From Pigoraptor vietnamica (taxonomy: Eukaryota; Opisthokonta; Filasterea), in assembly GCA_943704525.1 (NCBI GenBank), contig CALSCQ010001775.1, positions 1 through 64,000 on the forward strand: a stretch of 64,000 nucleotides of DNA. Reading direction: 5' to 3'. The notes beneath the pieces are model-generated. The model did no database searches. It saw only the letters and a list, made by a program, of their open reading frames with translations, and was not told the origin of the DNA. Of the stretch, positions 12,101-21,910 are shown piece after piece (positions within the stretch are counted from its first letter, which is position 1; each line of letters starts with the position of its first letter). The position numbers were made by a program, and so were the translations under genes.

Positions 12101-15100
12101 GCAAGACAACCTGCAGTTCACGCCGACGCTCGACGCGAATGCCGCGCGTGAGATGTACGGCGTTCCGGGCGCCCGGGGCACCCGTTCCGAGACGTTCACG
12201 CAGTCGCTCGGGCCGGCCGGGCCCCGCTCGTCGCTGCTGTTCCGCACCACGCGCCTGTCGCAAAGCCAAGCGGTGGGGCAGACGCAAGGGTCGGGCGCCC
12301 CGGCGGCGGCAGGGGCAGCGGGCCAGGCGACTGGCAAGTCAAACGAGCGCATAACGCAACGGGAGATTCTGCTGCTTCGCCGGCGGTTCGTGAAGGGCAC
12401 CGCGACAGACTCTGGCGCCTTCCACGCGCGTCGGATGGCGCGGATGAAGGAGGCGCAGGAGGAGATGCGGCGCCGACAGCGCGCCGCGCGCGCTCACACA
12501 GTGACGATGCTGCGAAGCTACAAGACGGGCGAGATTCCGGACGTCATGATCAAGCACCGTGAGCTCATCCTGCCTCTGCAAGCGCTCGCCACGCGCGACG
12601 CTGTCATTTCGCGGCAGCTGTTTGGGGCTCTGTTCGTGTCGCTTCACGGCGAGCTCGTCGGCCGAGGGGACGCGGACGACCAGCGTGCCAACACGGCGCT
12701 GCAGAACGGTGCGCGGTGGATGATTAGGCACAGCCGGTTCTACCCTCCTTTCGTGGGGTGCATCGAGGACATCTCGTACATGACTCCACTCACGCTCCCG
12801 AGCGCCGACGCTGCCGCTGCCAGCCTCGCCAGCATGGCCCTCCCGACGGGCATGCTCGTGATTGAGAAGGGAATTGCCGAGCTCAAGGCCGCGAATCTCG
12901 CCTCGCGCAAGGACGGCGCCGACGAGAGGCCGTTGCCCAAGTCGAAGCGCGCGCGGACGGAGGCGGGCTCGGCGTCGATGGCGCGCGCCGTGGTGGGCGA
13001 CGCTGCCGATGCGTCGGGCGGTGGCGCGCCGGCAGATTGGCTCGAACTCTCTCGGCTGTATCGCGCCACGGGGGACACGGACACGGTGCTCGGCGTCTTT
13101 CGGAAGGAGCTCGCTGAATCGATTGCGCCAAAGTCGCAGGAGGCGCTCGCGCTCGAGGCGCGCGGCGACTACGCGGCGGCGGCGGCCGAGTTTGCAGCGG
13201 CCCTCGAAACGGATGCTGGCAAGGCGTCTGCCGCAGCGGCCAACACCCCTGCGGAAGTGGAGCGGCGGCTGTGGACAGCGAGCCGGCTCGAGTGCTGCCA
13301 GCGCCTTGCAGACTGGGGCATGGTGCGCGACGCCGTTCGCGACGCCCTCGTTGACCGGAAGGGCAGTGAGGAGCCGCAGGGGCTGTGGGACGACGCGTTC
13401 CTGCGCGAAGTGGCGCTGCCAAAGTACGTACAGGCGAGCGTGCGACGGCTTGTTGAGGCGGCGGTCGGAACGCGGGACGAAGAGGACGGCGACCCTGCTG
13501 AAGAGGAGAAGGAGATTGTCGCCTTCGTCGACGACGCACTGCGCGACAACGGTCGCAAGCACGTGCTCCTCACGCGCCACTCTGACGATCTCGCCGCCCT
13601 CTCTGTGCTGCGCGGAGATCTCGACCGCGCGCGCTATTATGCCTCGACCTCCTGCGCGGCCTTCCTTTCTGATTGGTCGTCGCTGCACCCTCGCATGACG
13701 GCGGCACGCCACTGCCGCCTCCAGTGTCTGCAGCGCACGCTCGAGATGGACGAATTTCTTCGCCACGTGGCGGATCCGGTGGCGTCTGGCTCGATCGAGT
13801 CTTTCCGCGCGCTCCTCCAGCGATGGTCCCAGAGGTTCCCGCACCCGCGGCTGCATCCCGTCAGCGTGTGGGACGAGGTGGTGGCCATGCGCGAGCTGTA
13901 CGTGCGCAGCATCACCGAGACGCTGCGCGGGGGTACCGGTGTCGGCGACGGCGAGGACGAGGAAATGGTGGACCCGGAGGAGGACGTGCTCGCGGGCATC
14001 CGCGGCGAGATTGCCTCCCAGCGCATCGTGTCACTCTTGCGGGTGTCGGAGGCGGCGCGGAAGCAGGGCAACTTTGCCGTCGCCGAGCACTACTACAAGC
14101 GCACTTTCAACGCCATGCGGGAGGACAAGGCGCACCTCTCGAATTTGGGCGAGCTCAAGCTGCAGTGGCTGCACTCTGCCGCGCGCCGGCATCGCGACCG
14201 GGTGCGGCACGTGTTTGGGTACGGCATCGAGGGCGCCGCCAAGCCGGCAGAAGCCGTGAGCGACGCCGTGGAGAGCATCGCGCAGGTGCTTGCGTCGCTC
14301 CAGTCCGAAGACGCCAACGCCGCGCGCACGGGACCGGCGTCGCAGCGCAGGCACAATCGCCTCAAGTTTGAGGCCACCGTGCTGCTCGAGCGCATCCCCG
14401 GCGCAGCCGACGTGTTCGCGCGCAGCGGCGGCGCGGCAAAGAAGCTCGCGACTGCGCTCGGCGTCACGTCCGTCCCCGTAGGCGACCAGCTGTCGACGCT
14501 GCTCCTCCGTAAGGGACTCGGTTTTGTGATGGCGGCCGTCGGCGTCAGCGACGATGCGGCCACGGGGAGCAGCAGCGGTGGGGGCGCGTCGGAGCTCGCG
14601 TCGGCTGGAAAGGCACGTCTTGCCCTCGCGTCGTTCGCGGATGACGTTCTCCGGCGCCAGAAGGGCCACGCGGAGATTGCGCGCGAGGCCGGGTCGCCCC
14701 TCTCTGTTGTCGTCGTCGAGAACACGCTCACGGCCATGCACATGGGCCTCGCTGCCGCGCGCGATCGCTTCCCGCGTGCACTCGAGCTCGTCGGTGAGCG
14801 CCGCGCAGAGTGCATGGGGGCGTTCCTCGCGCACGCGCCCAAGGTTCCGTCGTGGATGTTCCTGCAGTGGCTGTCGCAGATGGTCGCCGTCCTCGACAAG
14901 GCGGAGAGCGAGGCGGTCGCGGGACCGCTCGAGGCGATTGCGCGCGAGTACCCGCAGGCGCTCTACTATCCGTTCCGTGTCTCGCGTGGGCAGCTGTCGT
15001 TTGCGAACAACGCCGAGGGGAACAAGGCGAAGGCGGCCGTCGAGCGCATCGGCGCGCTTCTCGCATCGCCGACGCTGGACCGCTTCGTGCAGGGCCTGGA

Positions 15101-16775
15101 GGAGATGACGCATCTCGAGAACGTGCTGACGGACTGGGTGCGCAACGACCTTCCCGTGCTGCTAGAGAACAAGGACCGCGCGGCGTCCAAGGCTGCGGTG
15201 GCGGCGCTGTTTGAGCAACTCTTTGGCATTGAGGACTCTGCCAAGTCCTATCGCGGGTCGTTTGCGAAGGACGTGCGCGACAAGCTGAAGGAGGCGTGCG
15301 ATGCGCTCGTCGCGGGCAAAGGGGACCGCGCCAAGTTTGAGGACATTGTCAACGAGGCGCACGGACGCCTGAAGCGCGAGTCGCCGGGGCTTCTCAAGGA
15401 GTATTCGCCGTGGCTGGCGTCGTACAAAGCGTCGGACCACGAGGACGATCCGATCGAGATACCCGGCCAGTACACGGGCCTGTGCAAGCCGACCCCGGAG
15501 CACCACGTCAAGATTGCCGGGTTTGACGAGAAGGTGCTCGTGCTGTCGTCCATTCGCAAGCCGAAGCGCATCACGGTGCGCGGGACGGATGCGCGCGAGG
15601 TGAAGCTGCTCGTGAAGGGCGGCGAGGACCTTCGTCTCGACCAGCGCATCCTGCAGCTGTTTGGCGTCATGAACAGGGTGTTTGCGAACGACGCCCACTG
15701 CGCGCAGCGCGGCCTCAAGGTGCGAACGTACCTGGTCATCCCGGCCAGCGCGCGCGTCGGCGTGCTCGAGTGGATGTCGGACACGGTGACGCTGCGCGAG
15801 GTCCTCGTCGGCGCGTTTGGCAGCCAGAAGCTGGTCGACGTGCAGGCGGCGTACCGCGACCACTTTGGCGGCGGCAGCGTGGACTATGACGAAATGTACA
15901 AGACTAAGAAGCCCGCCGAGCTCGCCGCGCTCATGGAGCGTCTCCACTCGGCCGTCCCCGCCGATGGCCTGCGGCGCGCGCTCTTTGCAATGGCCGCGAG
16001 TCCCGAGGCTTTTGTGACGCTGCGCGAGCGCTACGTCGCGTCGGTCGCGGCGACGAGCATCTGCCAGTACGTCGTGGGCGTCGGGGACCGCCACTTGAGC
16101 AACATGATGGTGGACCGCTCGACGGGAGGCATGGTCGCCATCGACTTTGGCCACGCGTTTGGGTCGGCGACGCAGCTGCTGCGCGTGCCCGAGCTCATGC
16201 CGTTCCGCCTCACGCGGCAGATGAGGGGTGTCTTGACGCCCCTGTCGGTGGACGCATCGCTGCGCCCGGCCATGGTCCACTGCCTGCGAGCGCTTGAGGA
16301 GCACGCCGAGACGCTGCTTGTGCCGATGTCCGTGTTCCTCAAGGAGCCGCTGCTCGATTGGGAGGTCGCCGCCCGCAAGCTGGCGCGGGCCCAGGGCAAG
16401 CGGTACGCGGGGTCGACGGGGGAGAGCCAGCGGCCGGCCGCGGGTTCTCGCGCGCGCGGCGGTGCGGCGTCCGGCGGGGACGGAAAGGAGATAACGATGG
16501 AGCAGTACGCGACGGAGCGGCTTGCGGTCGTCCGGCGCAAACTCGAGAGGGAAAACCCGGCCTACGTGTGCAAGTACGAGCTCACGCTCGGCCACTCGAA
16601 GGGGGCTTCGTACGCCAAGATGTGCGAGGCGGCCCTTGGCGATGCGTCCCGCGTGCGCGCGCGCGTGGGCGAGCGGTGCCCGTCGGTCGAGGCTCAAGTG
16701 GACTGTCTTATTGACATGGCGACGGATCCGAACGTGCTCTTGCGCGCGTGGATGGGATGGGAGGCGTGGATGTGA
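3125..16775 (+). CDS. PRKDC: DNA-dependent protein kinase catalytic subunit (DNA-PKcs), complete, 11 exons
   Basis: A giant PIKK that binds Ku at DNA double-strand breaks and drives non-homologous end joining in the nucleus. My exons are 3125-3263, 3337-3506, 3584-3717, 3801-3841, 3957-4193, 4295-4381, 4496-4653, 4740-4796, 4872-5050, 5120-5373 and 5464-16775, giving about 4255 residues (human 4128). N-terminal HEAT repeats are recognisable (SGFYKLFG near residue 340; RQTKVAACELLH near 960). A NUC194-type region lies around residues 1700-2060, and an S/T-Q-rich segment near residues 2675-2767 matches the human ABCDE autophosphorylation cluster. A FAT domain follows. The kinase domain starts near 3818 (IPGQYTG), with catalytic GVGDRHLSNMM near 4025 and IDFGHAFGSATQ near 4044. 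The FATC tail ends DPNVLLRAWMGWEAWM, as in human. The IDFGHAFGSATQ string, the VPELMPFRLTRQ string and the tail separate it from ATM, ATR and TOR. No break was seen. Confidence 0.97.
5374..5463 (+). other. DNA-PKcs intron 10, 90 nt, in frame and free of stops
   Basis: The intron starts GTGAGTGT and ends GCCACAG. Its length is a multiple of three and it has no in-frame stop, so it reads straight through as coding. Splicing is supported because GRL-M-FQGLVSTL is smooth across the junction, while the 30 intron-encoded residues (Cys-rich) have no counterpart in DNA-PKcs. Confidence 0.75.
12010..12310 (+). other. DNA-PKcs S/T-Q cluster (ABCDE-like)
   Basis: Within about 95 residues I count at least seven Ser/Thr-Gln pairs (ATQMSSQ, ATQDN, FTQSL, LSQSQ, QTQG). 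They follow conserved FREYSIDSSWQHRNAMTPLF, which aligns with human [21 protein letters not shown] just before the Thr2609 cluster. SQ/TQ is the DNA-PK, ATM and ATR consensus site. Phosphorylation of this region is known in vertebrates and inferred here. Confidence 0.75.
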
Positions 16776-17111
16776 AAGCCATTGCCGCGAGTGCGTGCGT
16801 TCGTGCGTGTGCGTTGCGTAGATGAGCTTGTGTGTATGTGAGTGTGTGTGTATGTGTTCAAGGCCCACTCTACTGATAAAGGATTAGGGCGTGTGATAAT
16901 TGGTCAAAGTGAAAGGGAGTAAGCGCGGTGTAGTGGTGGGCCGCCAGGGCCGCCGACGCACACAAACACGCACACTCCCACGCAACGTCCAGCGAATGCA
17001 GAGATGGGACCCGAAGCACACAAACGAACGACGAACGAACCGGTCGGCGATAGAACGCACGATACGCAAAAGCAGAGACAAAAACGCGGCGAGCACACAC
17101 ACGAGAGGGGA
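16776..17111. other. Intergenic DNA between convergent DNA-PKcs and PX genes
   Basis: The first 80 bases are TG-rich (GTGCGTGCG, GTGTGTGTGTATGTG), followed by mixed sequence with a CACACACACGAGAG block before the PX stop codon. Both 3' ends face this region, so both polyadenylation signals should be here, but no AATAAA was seen. Confidence 0.5.
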
Positions 17112-18239
17112 TTAGACCTCATCGGCCAACGACGCGCGGGGAGTGGATGCCGGCGAGTACATGAGCTCGCCCTTGCTGTCGGCGCCCGTGAAGAAGAGAT
17201 GGAACGGCTCGCATTCGACGATGTAGGGCAGCAGTGTGAGGCGCTGGCAAAACTGCTCAAGGCCCTTGCGCCGCGTCTCGAGAAACATGCGATCCTGCGT
17301 GTGCGCGAACGACGGCGAATGAGATGCAACCCAACGAGCAGAGATGCGCGAACTAATTTCCCCTTCTTCGCCAACACATTGTTTTCGTGGAGAATTGCGA
17401 TGACGCACCGTGTGGTCGACGCGGAATTTCAGCTCGCGCGGGGGAAGCTCGGGGATGTTACTCGTGAGATGCGGATGAAGGGATCGGTATGTGTGGTACA
17501 GCTGCGGGAGGGTCGCGTAAGGGCACGACGCATGGCAGAGGTACGGTCTCACGCACGGCACAGAACACACACACCCGCACGCACATACGCACACATGCAT
17601 GCACACAAGCAGACACACAGCACGCACGCACACATACGCACACATGCATGCACACATGCACACACACACACCCGCACGCACACATACGCACACATGCATG
17701 CACACATGCACACACACACCCGCACGCACACATACGCACATGCAATGCACAGAAGCACACACACAGGCACTTGCATGCAAGCATACACGCCCATGCACAT
17801 GAGCACTCCCACAGGCACGCACGTTAGCGCGCACACTTGCACGCACAAGCACGCACAAGCACGCACAAGCACGCACAAGCACGCACACACTCACACTCAC
17901 ACAGCCACACACCCACTCGCAACCACTGTTCAACCGACCTCGTCTCGAAAGTCCACAAAGTTCGAGAATCGCTTCACTGTTGTCGTGCGCTTGTCGGGTG
18001 TTTCCACATCGACCGTGTACATCTACGCGCGGAAGATAAGCAAGGGCTCAAAACAGAGCGCCTCGCAATGTACCGGAGTCTTGCACTTCGCACTCAGATG
18101 CAGAGCACGCGCGCACACGAGACACACTGCGCATCGCGAGAACGGTCCAGCTCGGGCAATTATGACGCACCTGCACGTCGGCGAGCCTATCGCCAACGGC
18201 GACCTTGATTTTCCATGATTCCGCAGTCGCCATGCTCAC
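17112..18239 (-). CDS. Small PX-domain (sorting nexin-like) protein, 4 exons
   Basis: Predicted to bind phosphoinositides, probably PI3P, on endosomes. The exons on the minus strand are 18239-18171, 18022-17939, 17501-17409 and 17294-17112, giving about 142 residues, nearly all of it one PX domain. The order is a first beta strand (WKIKVAVGDRLADVQ), YTVDVETPDKRTTTVKRFS with a basic KRFSNF core in place of the usual RRYSDF, then a PELPPRELKF loop, and a helix with ETRRKGLEQFCQRLTLLP. The size and plan resemble SNX3 and SNX12 (about 160 residues), which have a PX domain and no BAR domain. I cannot assign orthology. The tail SKGELMYSPASTP is unlike the family. Intron 2 (17502-17938) is almost all CA/TG repeat. 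A second Met two codons in is an alternative start. The gene is divergent from TAPT1. Confidence 0.85.
17565..17915. repeat. CA-rich simple and minisatellite repeat in the PX gene intron
   Basis: The tract is made of CACACA runs with recurring blocks such as CACATACGCACACATGCATG and, at 17840-17885, a CACGCACAAG unit repeated about five times. It fills intron 2 of the minus-strand PX gene, where it reads as GT repeat on the coding strand. Long Cys/Val-rich or His/Thr-rich frames across it are artefacts of the repeat. Confidence 0.9.
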
Positions 18240-18651
18240 TCTCGCGCCACGCAGTGCAGCAGCTCACTTCTGCGCGCTGTTTTCACTGCCCTTCAACAAG
18301 AGCAAGAAAGCGGGTGCTTTCGAGGGTATTTTAAAAGGTGGGATTGTGCGCGGTGTGGTGGCAGTGCACGTGATGACAGGACTGTCTGGACTCCAGCACT
18401 TTGCCGGTGTCCGCTGCGCACGGCTTGCGTAGAGCAAGCGAACGGCGCAGGAAAAAACGAAATCACTGTTTGTGCTCATACAAGCGCGTGTGCGTTGAGC
18501 GAACGAGTGCTAGTATTGTGGCACACGCGAGGGGAACTCTCCTTAGACCTATGTCTGCGTGACGTGCGACCGATTCTCCGCACACACACACGTGCAACGC
18601 GCAACCTTTCCAATCGACCCATAACAGCGGAGGCAAACACGAGCTTCGCGT
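18240..18651. promoter_or_regulatory. Shared upstream region of the divergent PX and TAPT1 genes
   Basis: The starts of the two genes are 412 bp apart and face away from each other, so this stretch must hold both promoters. I see no TATA box or repeated operator-like motif. It contains a TTTTAAAAGG element near 18328 and a run GGAAAAAACGAAATC near 18450. Confidence 0.45.
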
Positions 18652-21433
18652 GTGATGGAGGGCGCGCCGAGGGATGCCGCGGCCCTTCGCGCGCGTCCGC
18701 TCGTCCGGTCTGACTCTTCACAGCGGGATGCACACGAGGAAAGTTCGGCGGGCGCGCTAGACGCGTCCTCAGCGACAGGAGTGACCGACGGGCATGACAC
18801 GTCCTCAACAATGGGCGAGATGGGCGAGTCGCACGACGCACACGACACGCACACGCGGAGTGACAGCGTCGACGACGTTGCGGAAATGCACGATTTGGAC
18901 GACGAGATGCTACCGGTGGCGCCCGTGCCTGTCGCAGCGCCGTCCGTGCGCCCGTACTCGCCGTCATTTGCGCTCCTTCGCAAGTTGTCGACGACGAAGG
19001 AGGAAGAAGACGAGGGCGTCGCTTCGCCGACTTCGCCACCCCCAATAACGAACGTGGCGAATGGCGCGATCGGTTTCACCGTCCGCCCAGCGACGCCTCC
19101 CGCAGTGTCTCGGGAGAAGATGCCGTCGGACATGTCGTCGTCAACCCCCGCGGGACCGGCAATGGCGAGCACGCCGCTGCCAGCGACGCTTTCGCCGCAG
19201 CTGAACGCAAGCGCGGCAGACACGAGCCAGATGCCGTCGCTTGATCTCGACAGCGAGCTCTTCGACTGGGCGGGCGATTTGCCAGAGGCCGAGTTTATGG
19301 AGAACAACGCATACAAGCCCGTCTACTCGATCGTCGGTGCGTGTCGCGCGGGACATGCACGCAGCTGTGCTTGCGACTACTTTTCGTGCACTATTACGAG
19401 CACGCGTAGCTGTTCCTGCCATTTTCTGCGCACTCGTACGCACGCGCACACCCGTCCACACGCACACCGCGCAACACGCTAGCTCTTCTGCTGCCTGCGT
19501 GCACCACACCTAAACACGCTAACGACGCGCGCCCCCATCGCAGACCGCCTACACATGGAGTTTCTCTTCCTGCACGGCATCCTCATATGTCTCGACAGCC
19601 TGATATATTACGTCTCCTTTTTGTTCGTCAAGTTCTTCGTGGCGCTGTGGACGGTCGTGCGCGCGCAACTGTTGCGACGTCCGAACGTGACGGTGTATCC
19701 CCGCCACGTCCTTGTGCTCATGGAGGTAGGTGCATAATGCGTGCGTCGTAATGTTTGCGTGCGTGCGCTCTGTATGTTTGTAAGTGTGTTGTGTGTGTTT
19801 GTGTGTGTTGTGTGTGAAATCACGTTGACATACGACGTTGTTCGCGTTTGTTTGCCGTGCACAGGCGTCGATCGTGTGCGTGGCCGTGCTCCTGCTGTGC
19901 TGCTTCGAGTACCGCGGGCTGTACGTCTTCATCAAGACGAACCTCTCGTGGGCAAAGCTCTACGTTCTCTTTCAGCTCTTCGGTGTCCTCGACGAGATGA
20001 TGGAGCAGGTGTGTCCTCAGTACCGCGCACACGCAGTCCCTTCATTAGCTCACTTTGCTTGTGAACGTTTGAAATTCAACGCGTGCCTGTCCCTCCCCCG
20101 TCCTTCGTGCTTCTCACCCTCGCCCGTCCTTCGTGCTTCTCATTGCGAACGCACAGCTGAGCAAGCGCATGCTCGGCGGCGTCGTGTATTCTGTCAAGTC
20201 GGGGCGGGAGAGGCTCGCGGCCGTCGTGATGGGCGGGCTTGTGATCAGCGCGCACTCGTTCATCCTCAGTGTGCAGGTGCGTGCGCGCCCATTGCGACTT
20301 TCGCAAGGCAGCTGCTCGTGCCGGAATGGAGCATGCACGCGCCAGTTCGTGCCACGTCCCTTTAATGCTTGCACGCTCTCTCGTCTGCATCTCACGCCTT
20401 GTTCTCCGTTGGATGCGTCAGATGAGCGCGCTCCACGTGGCCTTCGATAGCAAGTCGGAGCTCCTCTCGCTGCTTCTCGCCGTCAAATTGGGCGAGCTCC
20501 GCAGTGGGCGCGTCGCGTCCGTCTCCACTGAAAAGCTGTTTGAGGTGGGACATGTTGTCATTCATGTCTGCACATGCCCTTTCGTGCGCTTTATCGCAAG
20601 CCGACGATCTGGTCAGCGTTACTCACATGTTTTTCCCTTTGTGCCCCTCTCTTCATCACGTGCGCAGACGTGCGTGGCGGACACCGTGGAGCGCTTCAAG
20701 TGGGTCGTGTTCGTGTCGATGATGTTTCTGGAGAAGATATCGGACGACGCCGACGGCTTGGGCGAGTGGCTGCCCCGCTTTACGCGCAGCCTCGTCACCG
20801 TGTTCCTCATGGAGATGGCCGTCGACTGGATCAAGGCACGTGACCCTTGTCTTGCTTCGCGTGCTTTGCCTCTTGGCTGGTGTTGCCCTTGTTGCTCGTT
20901 CGTGTCGATTGTCCGTCCAATGTCGTGCATGCGTACTTATCCCGCGTTGTTACTCATGCGCGCAGCACACGTGCCTTTCGTCCGTCAACGAGTCGCGCAT
21001 TCGCGAGACATATCTCAGCTTCCGCACGCGCCTCACTACGCCCTTCTGCGAGGCGCCCAAGCTCGGCTTTGGGTCGGCGCGCATCAAGGGCATGCAGCAC
21101 TTTGACTTTGTCACGCTGCCCACCACGTGCGTGTTCTTCCGGCTGGGCCTCGACTGCTTCGGCCAGCTCGCCTTCGGCCCCGACGGCTCCCTCTTCAACG
21201 CCCTGTTCGCCGTCGTCGCGGTCTTCTTCGCACTGTGCTTTGCGAAGGTGGCCGTACGACACTTTCTGCGGCTGCAGGGTCGGCGGCTGAGCGCGCGGCA
21301 GTCGGGCAAGTCGGTGCTTTTGCGCCACAACTCGACGTCCATTCCCGCCATTCTCATGGAGGCCGTGCGACAGTCCAACACGCCCGACGGCATGCGGAGA
21401 CGACCGCGCCCGGCGAACGGTGCGGCGAAATGA
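18652..21433 (+). CDS. TAPT1: TAPT1 family transmembrane protein (DUF747/Emp65), 7 exons
   Basis: TAPT1 and its yeast and plant relatives (Emp65, POD1) are multi-pass endomembrane proteins. Human TAPT1 is linked to cilia and skeletal development. The exons are 18652-19336, 19544-19725, 19865-20008, 20157-20276, 20422-20544, 20668-20835 and 20966-21433, giving 629 residues. An acidic, Ser/Thr/Pro-rich N-terminus of about 225 residues leads into the conserved domain. Family marks are DRLHMEFLFLHGILI, NLSWAKLYVLFQLFGVLDEMMEQ, ALHVAFDSKSELLSLLLAVKLGELR, VERFKWVVFVSM and EMAVDWIKHTCLSSVNE, with hydrophobic segments between them. The last exon ends with a C-terminal membrane segment (FNALFAVVAVFFALCFAKVAV) and a basic tail. 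Intron 6 appears to start with GC rather than GT. The first Met was chosen because the frame upstream is closed. Confidence 0.92.
20836..20965 (+). other. GC-AG intron in TAPT1 (intron 6)
   Basis: The conserved peptide VDWIK-HTCLSSVNE requires splicing after AAG, and the intron then starts GCACGTGA and ends CGCGCAG. The nearest GT, four bases further on, breaks the frame. AG|GCACGT fits the known pattern for GC donors. Confidence 0.6.
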
Positions 21434-21910
21434 CGCAGAACACCTCTCGGTGGCTGTAATGTAAAGCTTGAAACTGGAGTGGCGTGACGTCATCCCATTG
21501 TGTCGACACGGAGGTATTGGTTTGGCGCAAGGTCGGGATTAGCTCTTTGGCGGGAGGTGGATGTTAGTCGGGTGACTAGTCGCGCCAAGTGCAACGACAC
21601 ACACAGCGTAACAACCGTCACTCGAAAAACACATGCGCGTGTGTGCGTGCGAGTGTGTTCTGTCTCATCGTTATTGCTATTGGCTCGTTTGGGTACCGTG
21701 CTTAGCCTGCGACTTACATTTTATCCACGCTGACGCTGCCGCTACGTGACATTGTATTAGCCACCGTTCGCGGTTCTTCTCTCGCGCCCAAACGTGATTG
21801 CATCAACGCACCCTCTCTCACGCACAATCGCCCACTGCTTCGCCCCACGCGCCCTCGCTTGCATGCGCGCCCCACATTCATAAGTCCTCGCATGCTGCGT
21901 GCGCCTGACC
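21434..21910. other. Intergenic DNA between TAPT1 and RMND1
   Basis: Mixed sequence with no supported gene. A GTGTGTGCGTGCGAGTGTG patch lies near 21637-21655. The RMND1 promoter should lie in the last 200 bases, which include a pyrimidine-rich stretch (21770-21850). Confidence 0.45.

Noticed and set aside
10422-12287. 621-codon minus-strand frame, and similar ones at 12339-13856, 14031-15113 and 15162-16868
   Set aside because: Antisense shadows of the DNA-PKcs exon caused by high GC at the third codon position; no domain recognised.
17565-17915. CRISPR-like or array-like repeat
   Set aside because: No unique spacers of regular length. It is simple CA-based repeat in a eukaryotic intron.
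17458-17933. Cys/Val-rich and His/Thr-rich frames over CA repeats (also 32596-32904 and 50527-51112)
   Set aside because: Translations of dinucleotide repeats inside introns, not proteins.
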